Positions 44,228-55,110 of a stretch of 64,000 nt of DNA are shown piece by piece (position 1 is the stretch's first letter; each line of letters starts with the position of its first letter). The notes below the pieces were generated by a model. It saw nothing but the letters and a program-made list of their open reading frames with translations. It was not told the origin of the DNA and made no database searches. The position numbers and the translations under genes were made by a program. Origin of the DNA: Stutzerimonas stutzeri (GTDB taxonomy: Bacteria > Pseudomonadota > Gammaproteobacteria > Pseudomonadales > Pseudomonadaceae); NCBI RefSeq assembly GCF_002890915.1, contig NZ_POUT01000010.1, forward strand, positions 62,001-126,000, in the 5' to 3' direction.

Positions 44228-45484
44228 TCAGTAATCGACGGGGTCACGGACGATCGGGCAGGTCATGCAGTGGCCGCCGCCGCGTCCGCGGCCCAGTTCG
44301 CTGGCATCGATGGTGATGACCTCGACGCCGGCCTTGCGCAGCAGGGTGTTGGTGTAGGTGTTGCGGTCGTAGCCGATCACCACGCCGGGCTCCAGCGCCA
44401 CCACGTTGTTGCCGTCGTCCCATTGTTCGCGCTCGGCCTCGTAGCTGTCACCGCCGGTCTGCACCGTGCGCAGCTGCTGTATGCCGAGCGCCTCGGCGAC
44501 CACCTCGAGAAAGCCCTTTTCCTCGCGGCGCAGGTCGATGCCGCCGGGCTTGCTCTCGTCCGGGCGCAGGCTGAAGGAGGTGATGGCCTGTACCGCTTCG
44601 GGGTAGATGGTCACCAGGTCGCGGTCGCAGAAGCTGAATACCGTATCCAGGTGCATCGATGAACGGCCGACCGGCAGGCCGGCGACGATCACCCGCTCGG
44701 CCGCGCCCTGCTGGAACAGCGATTGCGCCAGCTGGCCGATGGCCTGGCGCGAGGAGCGCTCGCCCATGCCGATCAGCACCACGCCGTTGCCGATCGGCAT
44801 GACGTCGCCGCCTTCCAGGGTGGCGAGGCCATGGTCCAGGTCCGGGTCGCCGTACCAGACCTTGAAATCGGCGTTGGCGAAGGTGGGGTGGAACTTGTAG
44901 ATCGCGGCGGCCAGGACCGTTTCCTGGCGGCGCGCGGTCCAGTGCATGGGGTTGAGCGTCACGCCACCGTAGATCCAGCAGGTGGTGTCGCGGGTGAACA
45001 GCGTATTCGGCAGCGGCGGCAGGATGAAACTGGAGTGGCCGAGGTAGTCGCGGAACATCCGCACGATCTCGCCGCTGTGGGTGCCGGGCAGGTCGTCGCC
45101 GGAGATGCCGCCGATGAGATGCTCGGCAAGCTGGCGCGGTTCGAGTTCCTGCAGCCAGGCGCGGACTTCGTCGTGCAGGCCCAGGCCGATGAGGTTGGGC
45201 GTCAGCTTGCGGTCGAGAAGCCAGCGTTTCGCTTCGGCATCGTGCAGGATGTCGGTGAGCAGGTTGTGCATTTCCAGCACTTCGACGCCACGTTCGCGCA
45301 TCTTGGTGACGAAATCGAAGTGATCGCGCTTGGCCTGACTGACCCAAAGTACGTCGTCGAACAGCAACTCGTCGCAGTTGGACGGGGTGAGCCGTTGATG
45401 AGCCAGGCCCGGTGAGCAGACCAGTACCTTGCGCAGCTTGCCGACCTCGGAGTGCACGCCGAGTTGCTGGGTTGGGGTAGCCAT
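44228..45484 (-). CDS. arcA: Arginine deiminase ArcA
   Basis: 418 residues from ATG 45482-45484, the P. aeruginosa length. The start MATPTQQLGVHSEVGKLRKV and the family motifs FTRDTTCWIYGGVTLNPM, LEGGDVMPIGNGV and the C-terminal active-site Cys in GRGGGHCMTCPIVRD are seen. It hydrolyses arginine to citrulline and ammonia. Confidence 0.97.
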   Translation of the reverse strand: MATPTQQLGVHSEVGKLRKVLVCSPGLAHQRLTPSNCDELLFDDVLWVSQAKRDHFDFVTKMRERGVEVLEMHNLLTDILHDAEAKRWLLDRKLTPNLIGLGLHDEVRAWLQELEPRQLAEHLIGGISGDDLPGTHSGEIVRMFRDYLGHSSFILPPLPNTLFTRDTTCWIYGGVTLNPMHWTARRQETVLAAAIYKFHPTFANADFKVWYGDPDLDHGLATLEGGDVMPIGNGVVLIGMGERSSRQAIGQLAQSLFQQGAAERVIVAGLPVGRSSMHLDTVFSFCDRDLVTIYPEAVQAITSFSLRPDESKPGGIDLRREEKGFLEVVAEALGIQQLRTVQTGGDSYEAEREQWDDGNNVVALEPGVVIGYDRNTYTNTLLRKAGVEVITIDASELGRGRGGGHCMTCPIVRDPVDY

Positions 45485-45531
45485 CGGAAATCTCCTTGCA
45501 CGGGCTGGCCCCGCGGAGGGGCCAGGGTGGG

Positions 45532-46959
45532 TCAAAGGGTCAGGAAGCCGTCATGCAGGCCGTAGGCCGCGATCAGCGCACCCACGAGCACGCCGGCGAA
45601 GATGAGCTTCTCCAGCGTGGTGAACACTGGCTGGCCCAGTTCGCGCTTGGCCTTGGCGAAAAACAGCGCGCCAGGCGCATAGAGCAGGGCCGACAGCAGC
45701 AGGTACTGGATGCCGCCGGCATAGAGCAGCCATGCGGCGTAGAGCAGGGCGACCAGCGCGATCAGCAGATCCTTGCGGCGTTCGCCGGGGGCGTTCTCGT
45801 AGGTTTCGCCACGCCAGCTGACCAGCACCGCATAGGCGGCCGACCAGAAGTACGGCACCAGGATCATCGAGGTGGCCAGGTACAGCAGGTTGAGGTACGT
45901 CGCGTCGTTGAACAGGGTGATGATCAGCATCAGCTGGATCAGGCCATTGGACAACCACAGCGCGTTGCTCGGGACCTGCTTGGCGTTTTCCTTGCGCAGG
46001 AAGGTCGGCATGGTGTGGTCGCGCGCCCCGGCGAAGAGTATCTCGGCACAGAGCAGCGTCCATGCCAGCAACCCGCCGAGCAGCGAGATGACCAGCCCGA
46101 CGCTGATCAGCAGCGCGCCCCAGCGCCCGACCACGTGCTCCAGCACGCCGGCCATGGAGGGGTTCTTCAGCGCGGCCAGTTCCGGCTGGCTCAGGATGCC
46201 CATCGACAGCACGTTCACCAGCACCAGAAGCAGCAGTACGGCGTAGAAGCCGATGACGGTCGCCTTGCCGATATCACGGCGATTCTGCGCGCGTGCCGAA
46301 TAGATGTTGGCGCCCTCGATACCGATGAACACCCAGACGGTGACCAGCATCATGCCGCGTACCTGGTCCATCACGCTGCCCAGCTCGAGGTTGCCCGCAC
46401 CCCAGAAGTCGGCACTGAACACTTCGACCTTGAAGGCGAGGGCGGCAATCACGATGAACAGCACCAGCGGCACGACCTTGGCGATGGTGGTGATCAGGTT
46501 GAGGAAAGCCGCTTCCTTGATGCCGTTGAGTACCAGGAAATGGATGCCCCACAGCAGCAGCGAGGCGCAGATGATGGCGGCCGGGGTGTTGCCTTCGCCG
46601 AAGGCCGGGAAGAACAGCCCCAGGGTGCTGAACAGCAGGACCAGGTAGCTGACGTTGCCGATCCAGGCGCTGATCCAGTAGCCCCAGGCCGAGGAAAAGC
46701 CCATGTAGTCGCCGAATCCGGCCTTGGCATAGGCATAGACGCCGGTATCCAGTTCCGGCTTGCGGTTGGCCAGGGTCTGAAAGACGAAAGCAAGGGTCAG
46801 CATGCCGATCCCGGTGATCGCCCAGCCGATCAATACCGCACCGGCCCCCGCACTGGCCGCCATGTTCTGCGGTAGCGAGAAGATACCGCCGCCGATCATC
46901 GAACCGACCACCAGTGCAATCAGGGCACTGAGGCGGAGTTTTTGCGCTGATTCCGACAT
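45532..46959 (-). CDS. arcD: Arginine/ornithine antiporter ArcD
   Basis: 475 residues with about 12-13 membrane segments, of the basic amino acid/polyamine antiporter family. The start LSALIALVVGSMIGGGIFSL is the conserved substrate-binding first helix. It exchanges external arginine for ornithine. First gene of arcDABC; the 343-bp region upstream contains a candidate Anr site. A similar block in P. aeruginosa is induced without oxygen and by arginine. Confidence 0.95.
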   Translation of the reverse strand: MSESAQKLRLSALIALVVGSMIGGGIFSLPQNMAASAGAGAVLIGWAITGIGMLTLAFVFQTLANRKPELDTGVYAYAKAGFGDYMGFSSAWGYWISAWIGNVSYLVLLFSTLGLFFPAFGEGNTPAAIICASLLLWGIHFLVLNGIKEAAFLNLITTIAKVVPLVLFIVIAALAFKVEVFSADFWGAGNLELGSVMDQVRGMMLVTVWVFIGIEGANIYSARAQNRRDIGKATVIGFYAVLLLLVLVNVLSMGILSQPELAALKNPSMAGVLEHVVGRWGALLISVGLVISLLGGLLAWTLLCAEILFAGARDHTMPTFLRKENAKQVPSNALWLSNGLIQLMLIITLFNDATYLNLLYLATSMILVPYFWSAAYAVLVSWRGETYENAPGERRKDLLIALVALLYAAWLLYAGGIQYLLLSALLYAPGALFFAKAKRELGQPVFTTLEKLIFAGVLVGALIAAYGLHDGFLTL

Positions 46960-47017
46960 TTTACGTGCTCCCTACGGATGTCCTGTCTCATTAAGCGCAC
47001 GCATGGCAATCGCCGAA

Positions 47018-47031
47018 ATGACTTGGATCAG
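47018..47031. promoter_or_regulatory. Candidate Anr/FNR box upstream of arcD
   Basis: ATGACTTGGATCAG resembles the Anr consensus TTGAYNNNNATCAA with both core half sites TGAC and ATCA intact and one mismatch at each outer end. It lies about 65 bp upstream of the arcD ATG, which would place a promoter start at about 46983 if the box is centred at -41.5. Anr control of arcDABC is known in P. aeruginosa. The rest of 46960-47301 shows no gene and also holds the gacA promoter. Confidence 0.5.
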
Positions 47032-47301
47032 CATTTGTCAATTATCCGCTGGTCGAGTCAACGGTAATGGCGAGGCATGGCAGGCGAATGACCATGGCGC
47101 CGGAAGAAGCGGGATGCGAGGGCTGGAAGGCGACCGCCCATCGGCGTTCTGTGCGCACTTCGTCGGTTGCTGCAGGCCGTCTTATGATCTCGATCAGTTG
47201 CTTGGCTTGTTGATCGGCCAGCCGGATGTTTTTTTTGGTAGAGTTCGCTCCTGAAAAGCGCGCAGCCAGCCAGCTTTCAATACAGTCAATGAGGTGTCTG
47301 C

Positions 47302-47945
47302 TTGATTAGGGTGCTGGTGGTCGACGACCACGATCTGGTTCGCACAGGCATCAGTCGCATGCTGGGGGATATCGATGGGCTGCAAGTCATTGGGCAGGCG
47401 GATTCTGGCGAAGAGGCCATCAAGAAGGCCCGCGAACTCAAGCCCGATGTGGTCCTGATGGACGTGAAGATGCCGGGCATCGGTGGCCTCGAGGCGACTC
47501 GCAAGCTTCTGCGCAGCTATCCCGACCTGAAGGTCATCGCAGTGACTATCTGCGAAGAGGATCCTTTCCCCACCCGCCTGCTGCAGGCCGGCGCGGCGGG
47601 TTATCTGACCAAGGGCGCGGCGCTCGATGAAATGGTCCAGGCCATTCGCATGGTCTTCGGCGGCCAGCGCTACATCAGCCCGCAGATCGCCCAGCAGCTG
47701 GCACTGAAGTCGTTCCAGCCGCAGCTCAGCGAGTCGCCCTTCGATCTGCTTTCCGAACGGGAAATCCAGATCGCGCTGATGATCGCCAACTGCCAGAAGG
47801 TGCAGAGCATCTCCGACAAGCTCTGCCTCTCGCCGAAGACGGTCAACACCTACCGCTACCGCATCTTCGAGAAGCTTTCGATCACCAGTGACGTCGAACT
47901 GGCCCTGCTGGCGGTTCGTCACGGGATGGTCGATACCGTCAACTG

Positions 47946-47946
<1 letters not shown>
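47302..47946 (+). CDS. gacA: Response regulator GacA
   Basis: 214 residues, exactly the usual length, starting at TTG 47302 (IRVLVVDDHDLVRTGISRML), a start common for gacA. The receiver holds Asp8, Asp9, phospho-acceptor Asp54 (VVLMDVKMPGIGG) and the LuxR-type helix-turn-helix is at the end (LSEREIQIALMIANCQKVQS, SPKTVNTYRYRIFEKL). It controls small RNAs of the Gac/Rsm cascade. The stop overlaps the uvrC start (TGATGG). Confidence 0.97.
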
Positions 47947-49769
<1,823 letters not shown>

Positions 49770-49802
49770 ACTCTCCTCGAATTCCGCCGATCAGTGGTAC
49801 CG

Positions 49803-50360
49803 ATGAATATCCCAAACCTGCTCACCGTACTGCGCGTGCTGCTGATACCCATCTTCATCCTGTTGTTCTACCTGCCGTTCTACTGGAGCTACCTGGCCGC
49901 CAGCGCAGTGTTCACCGTGGCCGCACTGACCGACTGGCTCGACGGCTACCTGGCACGTCGGCTGGAGCAGAGCACGCCGTTCGGCGCCTTCCTCGATCCG
50001 GTCGCCGACAAGCTGATGGTGGCGGTGGCCCTGGTGCTGCTGGTCGAGGAGCACGGCAATCTCTGGCTGACCTTGCCGGCGGCGATCATCATCGGCCGCG
50101 AGATCGTGGTGTCGGCGCTGCGCGAATGGATGGCGGAACTCGGCGCCAGGGCGCAGGTGGCGGTCTCCAACCTGGGCAAGTGGAAGACCGCCGCGCAGAT
50201 GGTGGCCCTGGTGATCCTGCTGGCCAACCCGCCGCAGCCGACGATCTGGGTCGGAATCGGATATGCGCTGCTGATCGTCGCGGCCGGCCTGACGCTGTGG
50301 TCGATGGTCAACTACCTGATCGCCGCATGGCCGCACCTGAGCACCACGGAAAAGAAATAA
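49803..50360 (+). CDS. pgsA: CDP-diacylglycerol--glycerol-3-phosphate 3-phosphatidyltransferase PgsA
   Basis: 185 residues from ATG 49803 (MNIPNLLTVLRVLLIPIFIL). The CDP-alcohol phosphotransferase motif is complete: TDWLDGYLARRLEQSTPFGA, FLDPVADKLMV. There are about four membrane segments. It makes phosphatidylglycerol phosphate in the inner membrane. The gacA-uvrC-pgsA-tRNA-Gly order is characteristic of Pseudomonas. Confidence 0.95.
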   Translation: MNIPNLLTVLRVLLIPIFILLFYLPFYWSYLAASAVFTVAALTDWLDGYLARRLEQSTPFGAFLDPVADKLMVAVALVLLVEEHGNLWLTLPAAIIIGREIVVSALREWMAELGARAQVAVSNLGKWKTAAQMVALVILLANPPQPTIWVGIGYALLIVAAGLTLWSMVNYLIAAWPHLSTTEKK

Positions 50361-50380
50361 AAACTTTTTTAATCAAAGGC

Positions 50381-50408
50381 TTGACGGCAGCATTCGATGG
50401 TATAGAAT
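50381..50408 (+). promoter_or_regulatory. Sigma-70-type promoter of the tRNA genes
   Basis: TTGACG (50381-50386) and TAGAAT (50403-50408) with 16-bp spacing, followed by a GC-rich discriminator (GGCGCCCG) as is common for stable RNA genes, 21 bp before tRNA-Gly. Confidence 0.75.
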
Positions 50409-50429
50409 GGCGCCCGTCACCAAGACAAC

Positions 50430-50505
<76 letters not shown>

Positions 50506-50549
50506 GTTTGCAGACTGCGCCGCAGGAAATTGCGGCGCAGTCGTTTTGA

Positions 50550-50623
50550 GGCCGGTTGGCAGAGTGGTTATGCAGCGGATTGCAAATCCGTGTACGCCGG
50601 TTCGATTCCGACATCGGCCTCCA
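50550..50623 (+). tRNA. tRNA-Cys (anticodon GCA)
   Basis: 74 bases including CCA. Acceptor GGCCGGT pairs with ATCGGCC (one G-T pair); anticodon stem-loop GGATTGCAAATCC; T arm with TTCGATTCC. It is probably cotranscribed with tRNA-Gly, 44 bp upstream. Confidence 0.97.
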
Positions 50624-50635
50624 TCTTAAAAGAAC

Positions 50636-50665
50636 CCCAAGCAGCTCGTTTGCTTGGGTTTTTTT
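50636..50665 (+). terminator. Terminator of the tRNA transcript
   Basis: 8-bp stem CCCAAGCA / TGCTTGGG around a 7-base loop followed by seven T, 12 bp after tRNA-Cys. Confidence 0.93.
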
Positions 50666-50791
50666 CTTTTGCAGCGATGGCGCCGCAAGGCGAGCACTCG
50701 CTCAGCCGTTACGGCTGACCATATATCCGAAACCCGGTTGCGCCGGCAGGGCTTTCTATACTTGAAGGACCGCTCCCAGAGGAGAGCCGCC

Positions 50792-51037
50792 ATGCGCCGC
50801 CTGCTTGGTTTCACCCTCGCTGCCGTCTTCAGTACTTCACTGTTCGCCATGCATTGCCCAATGGACATGGCGAAGATCGATGAGCAACTGCAGAACAACC
50901 CGCCAGAAGATGCCGCCACGCTCGCCCAGGTCAAGGATCTGCGGGCGCAGGGCGAGGAACTGCACAATGCCGGCAAGCATGCCGAAGCGGTGGAGGTCCT
51001 GGGGCAGGCGTTGGATCTGCTGGGCTCGAATCCCTGA
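50792..51037 (+). CDS. Small periplasmic protein with tandem helices
   Basis: 81 residues from ATG 50792 with an AGAGGAGAG ribosome site. A signal peptide (RRLLGFTLAAVFSTSLFA) is followed by HCPMDMAKIDEQLQNNPPED, VKDLRAQGEELHNAGKHAEA and VEVLGQALDLLG, which look like one TPR-like helix pair. The N-terminal HCPMDM may bind a metal, which is speculation. The family is common in Pseudomonas as a hypothetical protein; the function is unknown. Confidence 0.75.
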   Translation: MRRLLGFTLAAVFSTSLFAMHCPMDMAKIDEQLQNNPPEDAATLAQVKDLRAQGEELHNAGKHAEAVEVLGQALDLLGSNP

Positions 51038-51044
51038 GAACGCT

Positions 51045-51239
51045 TCAGCGCGTGCGGCGAAGGCCGGCCAATAGCCAGAACGGCAGGCCCAGTATCGGGA
51101 AAACGGCAATGCCGATAGCCCAGAGCGCTTTGGCGCCTACGGTTCTGTCGCTTTTGAAGACGCTGATGATCGCCAGCAGATCAAGCGTTATCAGCAGGAC
51201 CATTGCGGCGATGACCAGGTAAGTCATCGAGTCGGACAC
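51045..51239 (-). CDS. Two-helix membrane protein resembling the PLDc N-terminal domain
   Basis: 64 residues with two membrane segments (MTYLVIAAMVLLITLDLLAI and KALWAIGIAVFPILGLPFWL). The WAIGIAVFPILGLPFWLL pattern is that of the small N-terminal membrane domain of cardiolipin synthases, found here alone. It converges with the preceding small gene. The function is unknown. Confidence 0.7.
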   Translation of the reverse strand: MSDSMTYLVIAAMVLLITLDLLAIISVFKSDRTVGAKALWAIGIAVFPILGLPFWLLAGLRRTR

Positions 51240-51351
51240 GGCTTGTCTCCACAGCGCTGCTACTCATCAGGCCACGAGCATCGCCTGCTGGTTCCGCGGA
51301 GCGATAGCTGGCCTGCCGTGCGCCCCGTCGGGGCGCGCAACGGGCGTTGTC

Positions 51352-52431
51352 TCAAGCCGCTGATAATGCCTGGTTGTACCAATCCCGACTGTGGTTGATG
51401 CTGCGTACCAGCCAGAGCATCAGTGGCACTTCGATCAGTACGCCGACCACGGTGGCCAATGCCGCGCCCGAGTCGAAGCCGTAGAGCACGATTGCGACGG
51501 CGACTGCCAGCTCGAAGAAGTTCGAGGCGCCAATCATCGTCGACGGCCCGGCCACGTCGTGGCGAACCTTGAAGCTGCGGTTGAGCCAATAGCCGAGTCC
51601 CGCGATGAACAGCGTTTGCAGCAGGATCGGCACGGCGAGCATGGCAATGATCAGCGGCTGGGCGACGATGGCTTTGCCTTGGAAGGAGAACAGCAGGACC
51701 AGGGTCGCCAGCAGGGCGACGATGGCAAATGGCGAAACCTTCGCCAGTGCCGTCTGGAACGCGCGTTCGCCGCGTTTCATCAGCCGCGCACGGATGAACT
51801 GGGCGATGGCCAGTGGAATGACGATGTACATCACCACGGAGAGCAGCAGGGTGTCCCACGGAACCGGGATCGACGAGACACCCAGCAACAGGGCGACGAT
51901 GGGGGCGAAGGCGAATATCATCACCACGTCGTTCAAGGCCACCTGGGTCAGGGTGAAGTTGGCGTTGCCACTGCACAGATTGCTCCAGACGAAGACCATC
52001 GCCGTGCACGGTGCGGCACCGAGCAGGATCAACCCCGCCATGTAGCTGTCCAGCTCCGTCGCGGGCAGCCAGGGCGCGAAGATGTGCTTGATGAACAGCC
52101 AGCCCAGTAGAGCCATGGTGAAGGGCTTGATCGCCCAGTTGACGAACAGGGTGATGCCCATGCTCGTGCGCTGGGCATAGACCTCCCGCAGCGCCGAGAA
52201 ATCGATCTTCATCAGCATGGGGATGATCATCACCCAGATCAGCAGGCCGACCGGAATGTTCACGTGGGCGATTTCCAGCGCGCCGATCGCATGTGCAACT
52301 GCAGGCAGGCCCAGGCCGAGCAGGGTGCCGGCAACGATGCAGAGAAACACCCATAGCGTCAGATAGCGCTCGAAGAATCCGAGCGGTGCACCAGCAGCCT
52401 TCTTGCCGAGCGCTTCGCATTGGCTGGACAT
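51352..52431 (-). CDS. acr3: Arsenite efflux permease of the ACR3 family
   Basis: 359 residues with ten membrane segments. ACR3 features: RYLTLWVFLCIVAGTLLGLG, IWVMIIPMLMKIDFSAL, GAAPCTAMVFVWSNLCSGNA with the conserved Cys that binds arsenite, and a C-terminal FELAVAVAIVLYGFDSGAAL. It exports arsenite. It is divergent from arsC over 244 bp. Confidence 0.93.
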   Translation of the reverse strand: MSSQCEALGKKAAGAPLGFFERYLTLWVFLCIVAGTLLGLGLPAVAHAIGALEIAHVNIPVGLLIWVMIIPMLMKIDFSALREVYAQRTSMGITLFVNWAIKPFTMALLGWLFIKHIFAPWLPATELDSYMAGLILLGAAPCTAMVFVWSNLCSGNANFTLTQVALNDVVMIFAFAPIVALLLGVSSIPVPWDTLLLSVVMYIVIPLAIAQFIRARLMKRGERAFQTALAKVSPFAIVALLATLVLLFSFQGKAIVAQPLIIAMLAVPILLQTLFIAGLGYWLNRSFKVRHDVAGPSTMIGASNFFELAVAVAIVLYGFDSGAALATVVGVLIEVPLMLWLVRSINHSRDWYNQALSAA

Positions 52432-52675
52432 CTGTTTCTACCTTCTTGCAGCTTGATATCGAACGGGGCGGGGCGCGGAGCTGACCTCGGCGGTGCCGCT
52501 GGCAGGCTCTCGTGTGTTGATATGCGCTAAATAATATATCTGTTGTGCACTATACGCCCGCAGCTCTGTGCTGAGCAAATCAGGACTTTCCCTAGTCATC
52601 AGAAATGAACGACGGGGCTTTACGGAATATGCAGCAGGCAATATATTCGCCAAAGCGTATTCGCAGGAGCTTGCC
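52432..52675. promoter_or_regulatory. Divergent promoter region of the ars genes
   Basis: A locally A/T-rich interval between acr3 and arsC, including ATATGCGCTAAATAATATA near 52518-52540 and CAATATATTCG and CGTATTCGC near 52638-52665. This is where an ArsR operator would be expected. No clear ArsR consensus could be assigned. Confidence 0.45.
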
Positions 52676-53089
52676 ATGACTTGCAAAACTCGCGTGCTGT
52701 TCGTCTGCGTTGCCAACTCGGCGCGCTCCCTGCTGGCCGAGGCCCTGCTGCGCCATACCGATGCGGAGCATTTCGAGGCGTTCAGTGCCGGGACTGCACC
52801 GACGCAGGTCGATCCTCATGCGCTGGCGGCACTGCACCATCTTGGCGTATCGACAGCCGGGTTGCGCAGCAAGTCGCTGGCGGAACTGGAAGGGCAGCAG
52901 TTCGACTACGTCATCACGCTGTGCGACAAGTCATCGCTGGAATGCCATGCGCTGCCGGGCGCCGGCGAGTACATCGCCTGGAATTTCGAGGACCCAGCCA
53001 GCAGCGAACAACCGGACGCCTATCGTCACACCCTTCATGAGATTCACGAGCGCATCAAGATGTTCGTGCTGGTAAGGAACAAACACTGA
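52676..53089 (+). CDS. arsC: Arsenate reductase, low-molecular-weight phosphatase type
   Basis: 137 residues from ATG 52676 with a CAGGAG ribosome site. The catalytic P loop is CVANSARS (Cys-x5-Arg-Ser), and the resolving cysteines are expected in ITLCDKSSLECHALPGA. It reduces arsenate to arsenite with a thiol partner, giving the substrate of ACR3. First of the plus-strand ars genes. Confidence 0.92.
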   Translation: MTCKTRVLFVCVANSARSLLAEALLRHTDAEHFEAFSAGTAPTQVDPHALAALHHLGVSTAGLRSKSLAELEGQQFDYVITLCDKSSLECHALPGAGEYIAWNFEDPASSEQPDAYRHTLHEIHERIKMFVLVRNKH

Positions 53090-53100
53090 AGAGTTCTTCG

Positions 53101-53457
53101 ATGATCGAGCACCTGACACCCACCACCGTATTCAAATGCCTGGCGGACGAAACCCGGGCCCGTATCGCCCTGCTGATCGCTCGCGAAGGGGAGCTGTGTG
53201 TCTGCGAGCTGACCTGCGCACTGGACGAAAGCCAGCCGAAGATTTCCCGGCATCTGGCTTTGTTGCGTGGTTGTGGCTTGTTGGAGGATCGACGCCAGGG
53301 GCAGTGGGTCTATTACCGTTTGCATCCGCACCTGCCCGATTGGGTGAGCGACATGCTCCAACCGGTCATCATCGCCAACAAGAACTGGCTGAGCAGCAAC
53401 GTCCAGCGCCTGGAAAACATGCGCAACCGGCCGGAGCGCTCCAGCGCCTGCGCCTGA
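53101..53457 (+). CDS. arsR: Arsenic-responsive repressor ArsR
   Basis: 118 residues. It has a winged helix-turn-helix (TVFKCLADETRARIALLIAR, SQPKISRHLALLRGCGLLED) with the arsenite-sensing Cys pair in GELCVCELTCAL. It should repress the ars genes until arsenite binds. It follows arsC by 11 bp, an unusual position since arsR often comes first. Confidence 0.93.
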   Translation: MIEHLTPTTVFKCLADETRARIALLIAREGELCVCELTCALDESQPKISRHLALLRGCGLLEDRRQGQWVYYRLHPHLPDWVSDMLQPVIIANKNWLSSNVQRLENMRNRPERSSACA

Positions 53458-53523
53458 TTACGTGTACGACGATGCCTGGCGGAGCCTGCACCGTTGCCTG
53501 CCAACCACCTTCAGGACGGCTTC

Positions 53524-54237
53524 ATGCACGACGACCTGCCCAATATCGACCCCGAGCTGCTCGATCTGCCCACCCTGGAGCAACTTGGCTTGCCGCCCCA
53601 GCCGGAACACAAGCCACGTATCCTGCTGCTCTATGGCTCGAATCGCGAGCGCTCCTACAGTCGTTTGCTGGTGCAGGAAGCCGCGCGCCTGTTGCAGCGC
53701 TTCGGCGCAGAGACACGCATCTTCGATCCCTCGGGGCTACCGTTGCCGGACGATGCGCCGGTCAGCCATCCCAAGGTCCAGGAGCTGCGCGAGCTGATGC
53801 AGTGGTCGGAAGGGCAGGTGTGGTGTTCGCCGGAACGCCACGGTGCCATGAGCGCAGTGCTCAAGGCACAGATCGACTGGGTGCCGCTGGCCGTAGGAGC
53901 GGTGCGCCCGACCCAGGGCAAGACGCTGGCGCTCATGCAGGTCAGCGGTGGCTCGCAATCGTTCAACGCCCTGAACCAGATGCGCGTACTGGGGCGCTGG
54001 ATGCGCATGATCACCATCCCCAACCAGTCTTCGGTGGCCAAGGCCTACCTGGAGTTCGAGGACGACGGTCGTATGAAACCCTCGTCCTATTACGATCGCG
54101 TAGTGGACGTGATGGAGGAACTGTTCAAGTTCACCCTGCTGGTACGCGGTCGCACCGACTATCTGGTCGACCGCTACTCGGAGCGCAAGGAGTCGGCCGC
54201 AGCGTTGTCCGAGCGCGTCAACCAACGCTCCATCTGA
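53524..54237 (+). CDS. arsH: NADPH-dependent FMN oxidoreductase ArsH
   Basis: 237 residues from ATG 53524. Flavodoxin-like fold with ILLLYGSNRERSYSRLLVQE, WCSPERHGAMSAVLKAQIDW and TLALMQVSGGSQSFNALNQM, all typical of ArsH. ArsH oxidises trivalent organoarsenicals. It lies in the plus-strand ars operon after arsR. Confidence 0.94.
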   Translation: MHDDLPNIDPELLDLPTLEQLGLPPQPEHKPRILLLYGSNRERSYSRLLVQEAARLLQRFGAETRIFDPSGLPLPDDAPVSHPKVQELRELMQWSEGQVWCSPERHGAMSAVLKAQIDWVPLAVGAVRPTQGKTLALMQVSGGSQSFNALNQMRVLGRWMRMITIPNQSSVAKAYLEFEDDGRMKPSSYYDRVVDVMEELFKFTLLVRGRTDYLVDRYSERKESAAALSERVNQRSI

Positions 54238-54253
54238 TCTACAGGAAATAGTC

Positions 54254-54748
54254 ATGCCCCAGCATCCCTATGACATTCTCGACGTCCCCGGCGGCGGCCG
54301 TCTGATCTTCACGCCATGCCCCGGTACGCGGGATACCCGCGTGGACGAGGCCCTGGATACCTTGCAGGCCGCCGGTGCCGATGCGCTGATCACGCTGATG
54401 CCCAGCGCTGAGCTGGCCCGCAATGGCGCCACGCAACTGCCGCAACTCTGTGCTGCGCGTGGCCTGGAGTGGATTCACCTGCCGGTAGCCGACGAGCAGG
54501 TGCCATCGGCGGACTTCGATAGCGCCTGGGCAGGTGCCCGCGTGCGCATCGTCGAATTGCTGAGCAGCGGGCGCAGCCTCGCCATTCATTGCAAAGGCGG
54601 TTCCGGTCGCACCGGGCTGATTGCGGCTCGAATCCTGATCGGGCGCGGCGTGCCGCGCCAGGACGCCATCGCCGCCGTGCAGGCCTTGCGGCCCAAGGCG
54701 ATCCAGCACCCGGCCCATGCCGGCTGGATCGAACGTTTCGGCGAATGA
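54254..54748 (+). CDS. Tyrosine/dual-specificity phosphatase-like protein of the ars operon
   Basis: 164 residues. The phosphatase loop is AIHCKGGSGRTGLIAARILI, with Cys-x5-Arg, and the general acid is probably in HLPVADEQVPSADF. The fold is that of cyclin-dependent kinase inhibitor 3/dual-specificity phosphatases. Genes of this kind are found inside ars operons; the substrate is not known. It could act on a phosphorylated or arsenylated metabolite, which is speculation. Confidence 0.8.
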   Translation: MPQHPYDILDVPGGGRLIFTPCPGTRDTRVDEALDTLQAAGADALITLMPSAELARNGATQLPQLCAARGLEWIHLPVADEQVPSADFDSAWAGARVRIVELLSSGRSLAIHCKGGSGRTGLIAARILIGRGVPRQDAIAAVQALRPKAIQHPAHAGWIERFGE

Positions 54749-54758
54749 CGAGGGGCGC

Positions 54759-55085
54759 ATGCTGAATACCCTTGTCCTGTTCGTGATCACCGCCGTCGCC
54801 GAGATCGTCGGCTGCTATCTGCCCTACCTCTGGCTGAAACAGGGCAAGAGCATCTGGTTGCTGGTGCCGGCGGCCGTTTCTCTGGCGCTGTTCGCCTGGC
54901 TGCTGTCCCTGCACCCTACGGCTGCCGGGCGGGTATATGCCGCCTATGGTGGCGTCTATGTCGGTGTGGCGTTGCTCTGGTTGTGGCTGGTCGATGGCGT
55001 TCGGCCTACCGGCTGGGACCTGTTCGGCGGCGCCGTGGCGGTCCTGGGGATGGCGATCATCATGTTCGCCCCGCGAAATATCTGA
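54759..55085 (+). CDS. YnfA-family small membrane protein
   Basis: 108 residues with four membrane segments: LNTLVLFVITAVAEIVGCYL, IWLLVPAAVSLALFAWLLSL, AYGGVYVGVALLWLWLVDG and LFGGAVAVLGMAIIMFAP. It belongs to the UPF0060/YnfA family, distant from the small multidrug resistance transporters. ATG 54759 fits an AGGGG ribosome site. Its place in the ars operon suggests a part in arsenic export or membrane protection; not shown. Confidence 0.9.
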   Translation: MLNTLVLFVITAVAEIVGCYLPYLWLKQGKSIWLLVPAAVSLALFAWLLSLHPTAAGRVYAAYGGVYVGVALLWLWLVDGVRPTGWDLFGGAVAVLGMAIIMFAPRNI

Positions 55086-55110
55086 CTTCACCTATCTGAG
55101 CGAGTCTTGC

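Noticed and set aside
51240..51351. Possible further gene between the small PLDc-like protein and ACR3
   Set aside because: No reading frame with a ribosome site; only short intergenic sequence is seen.
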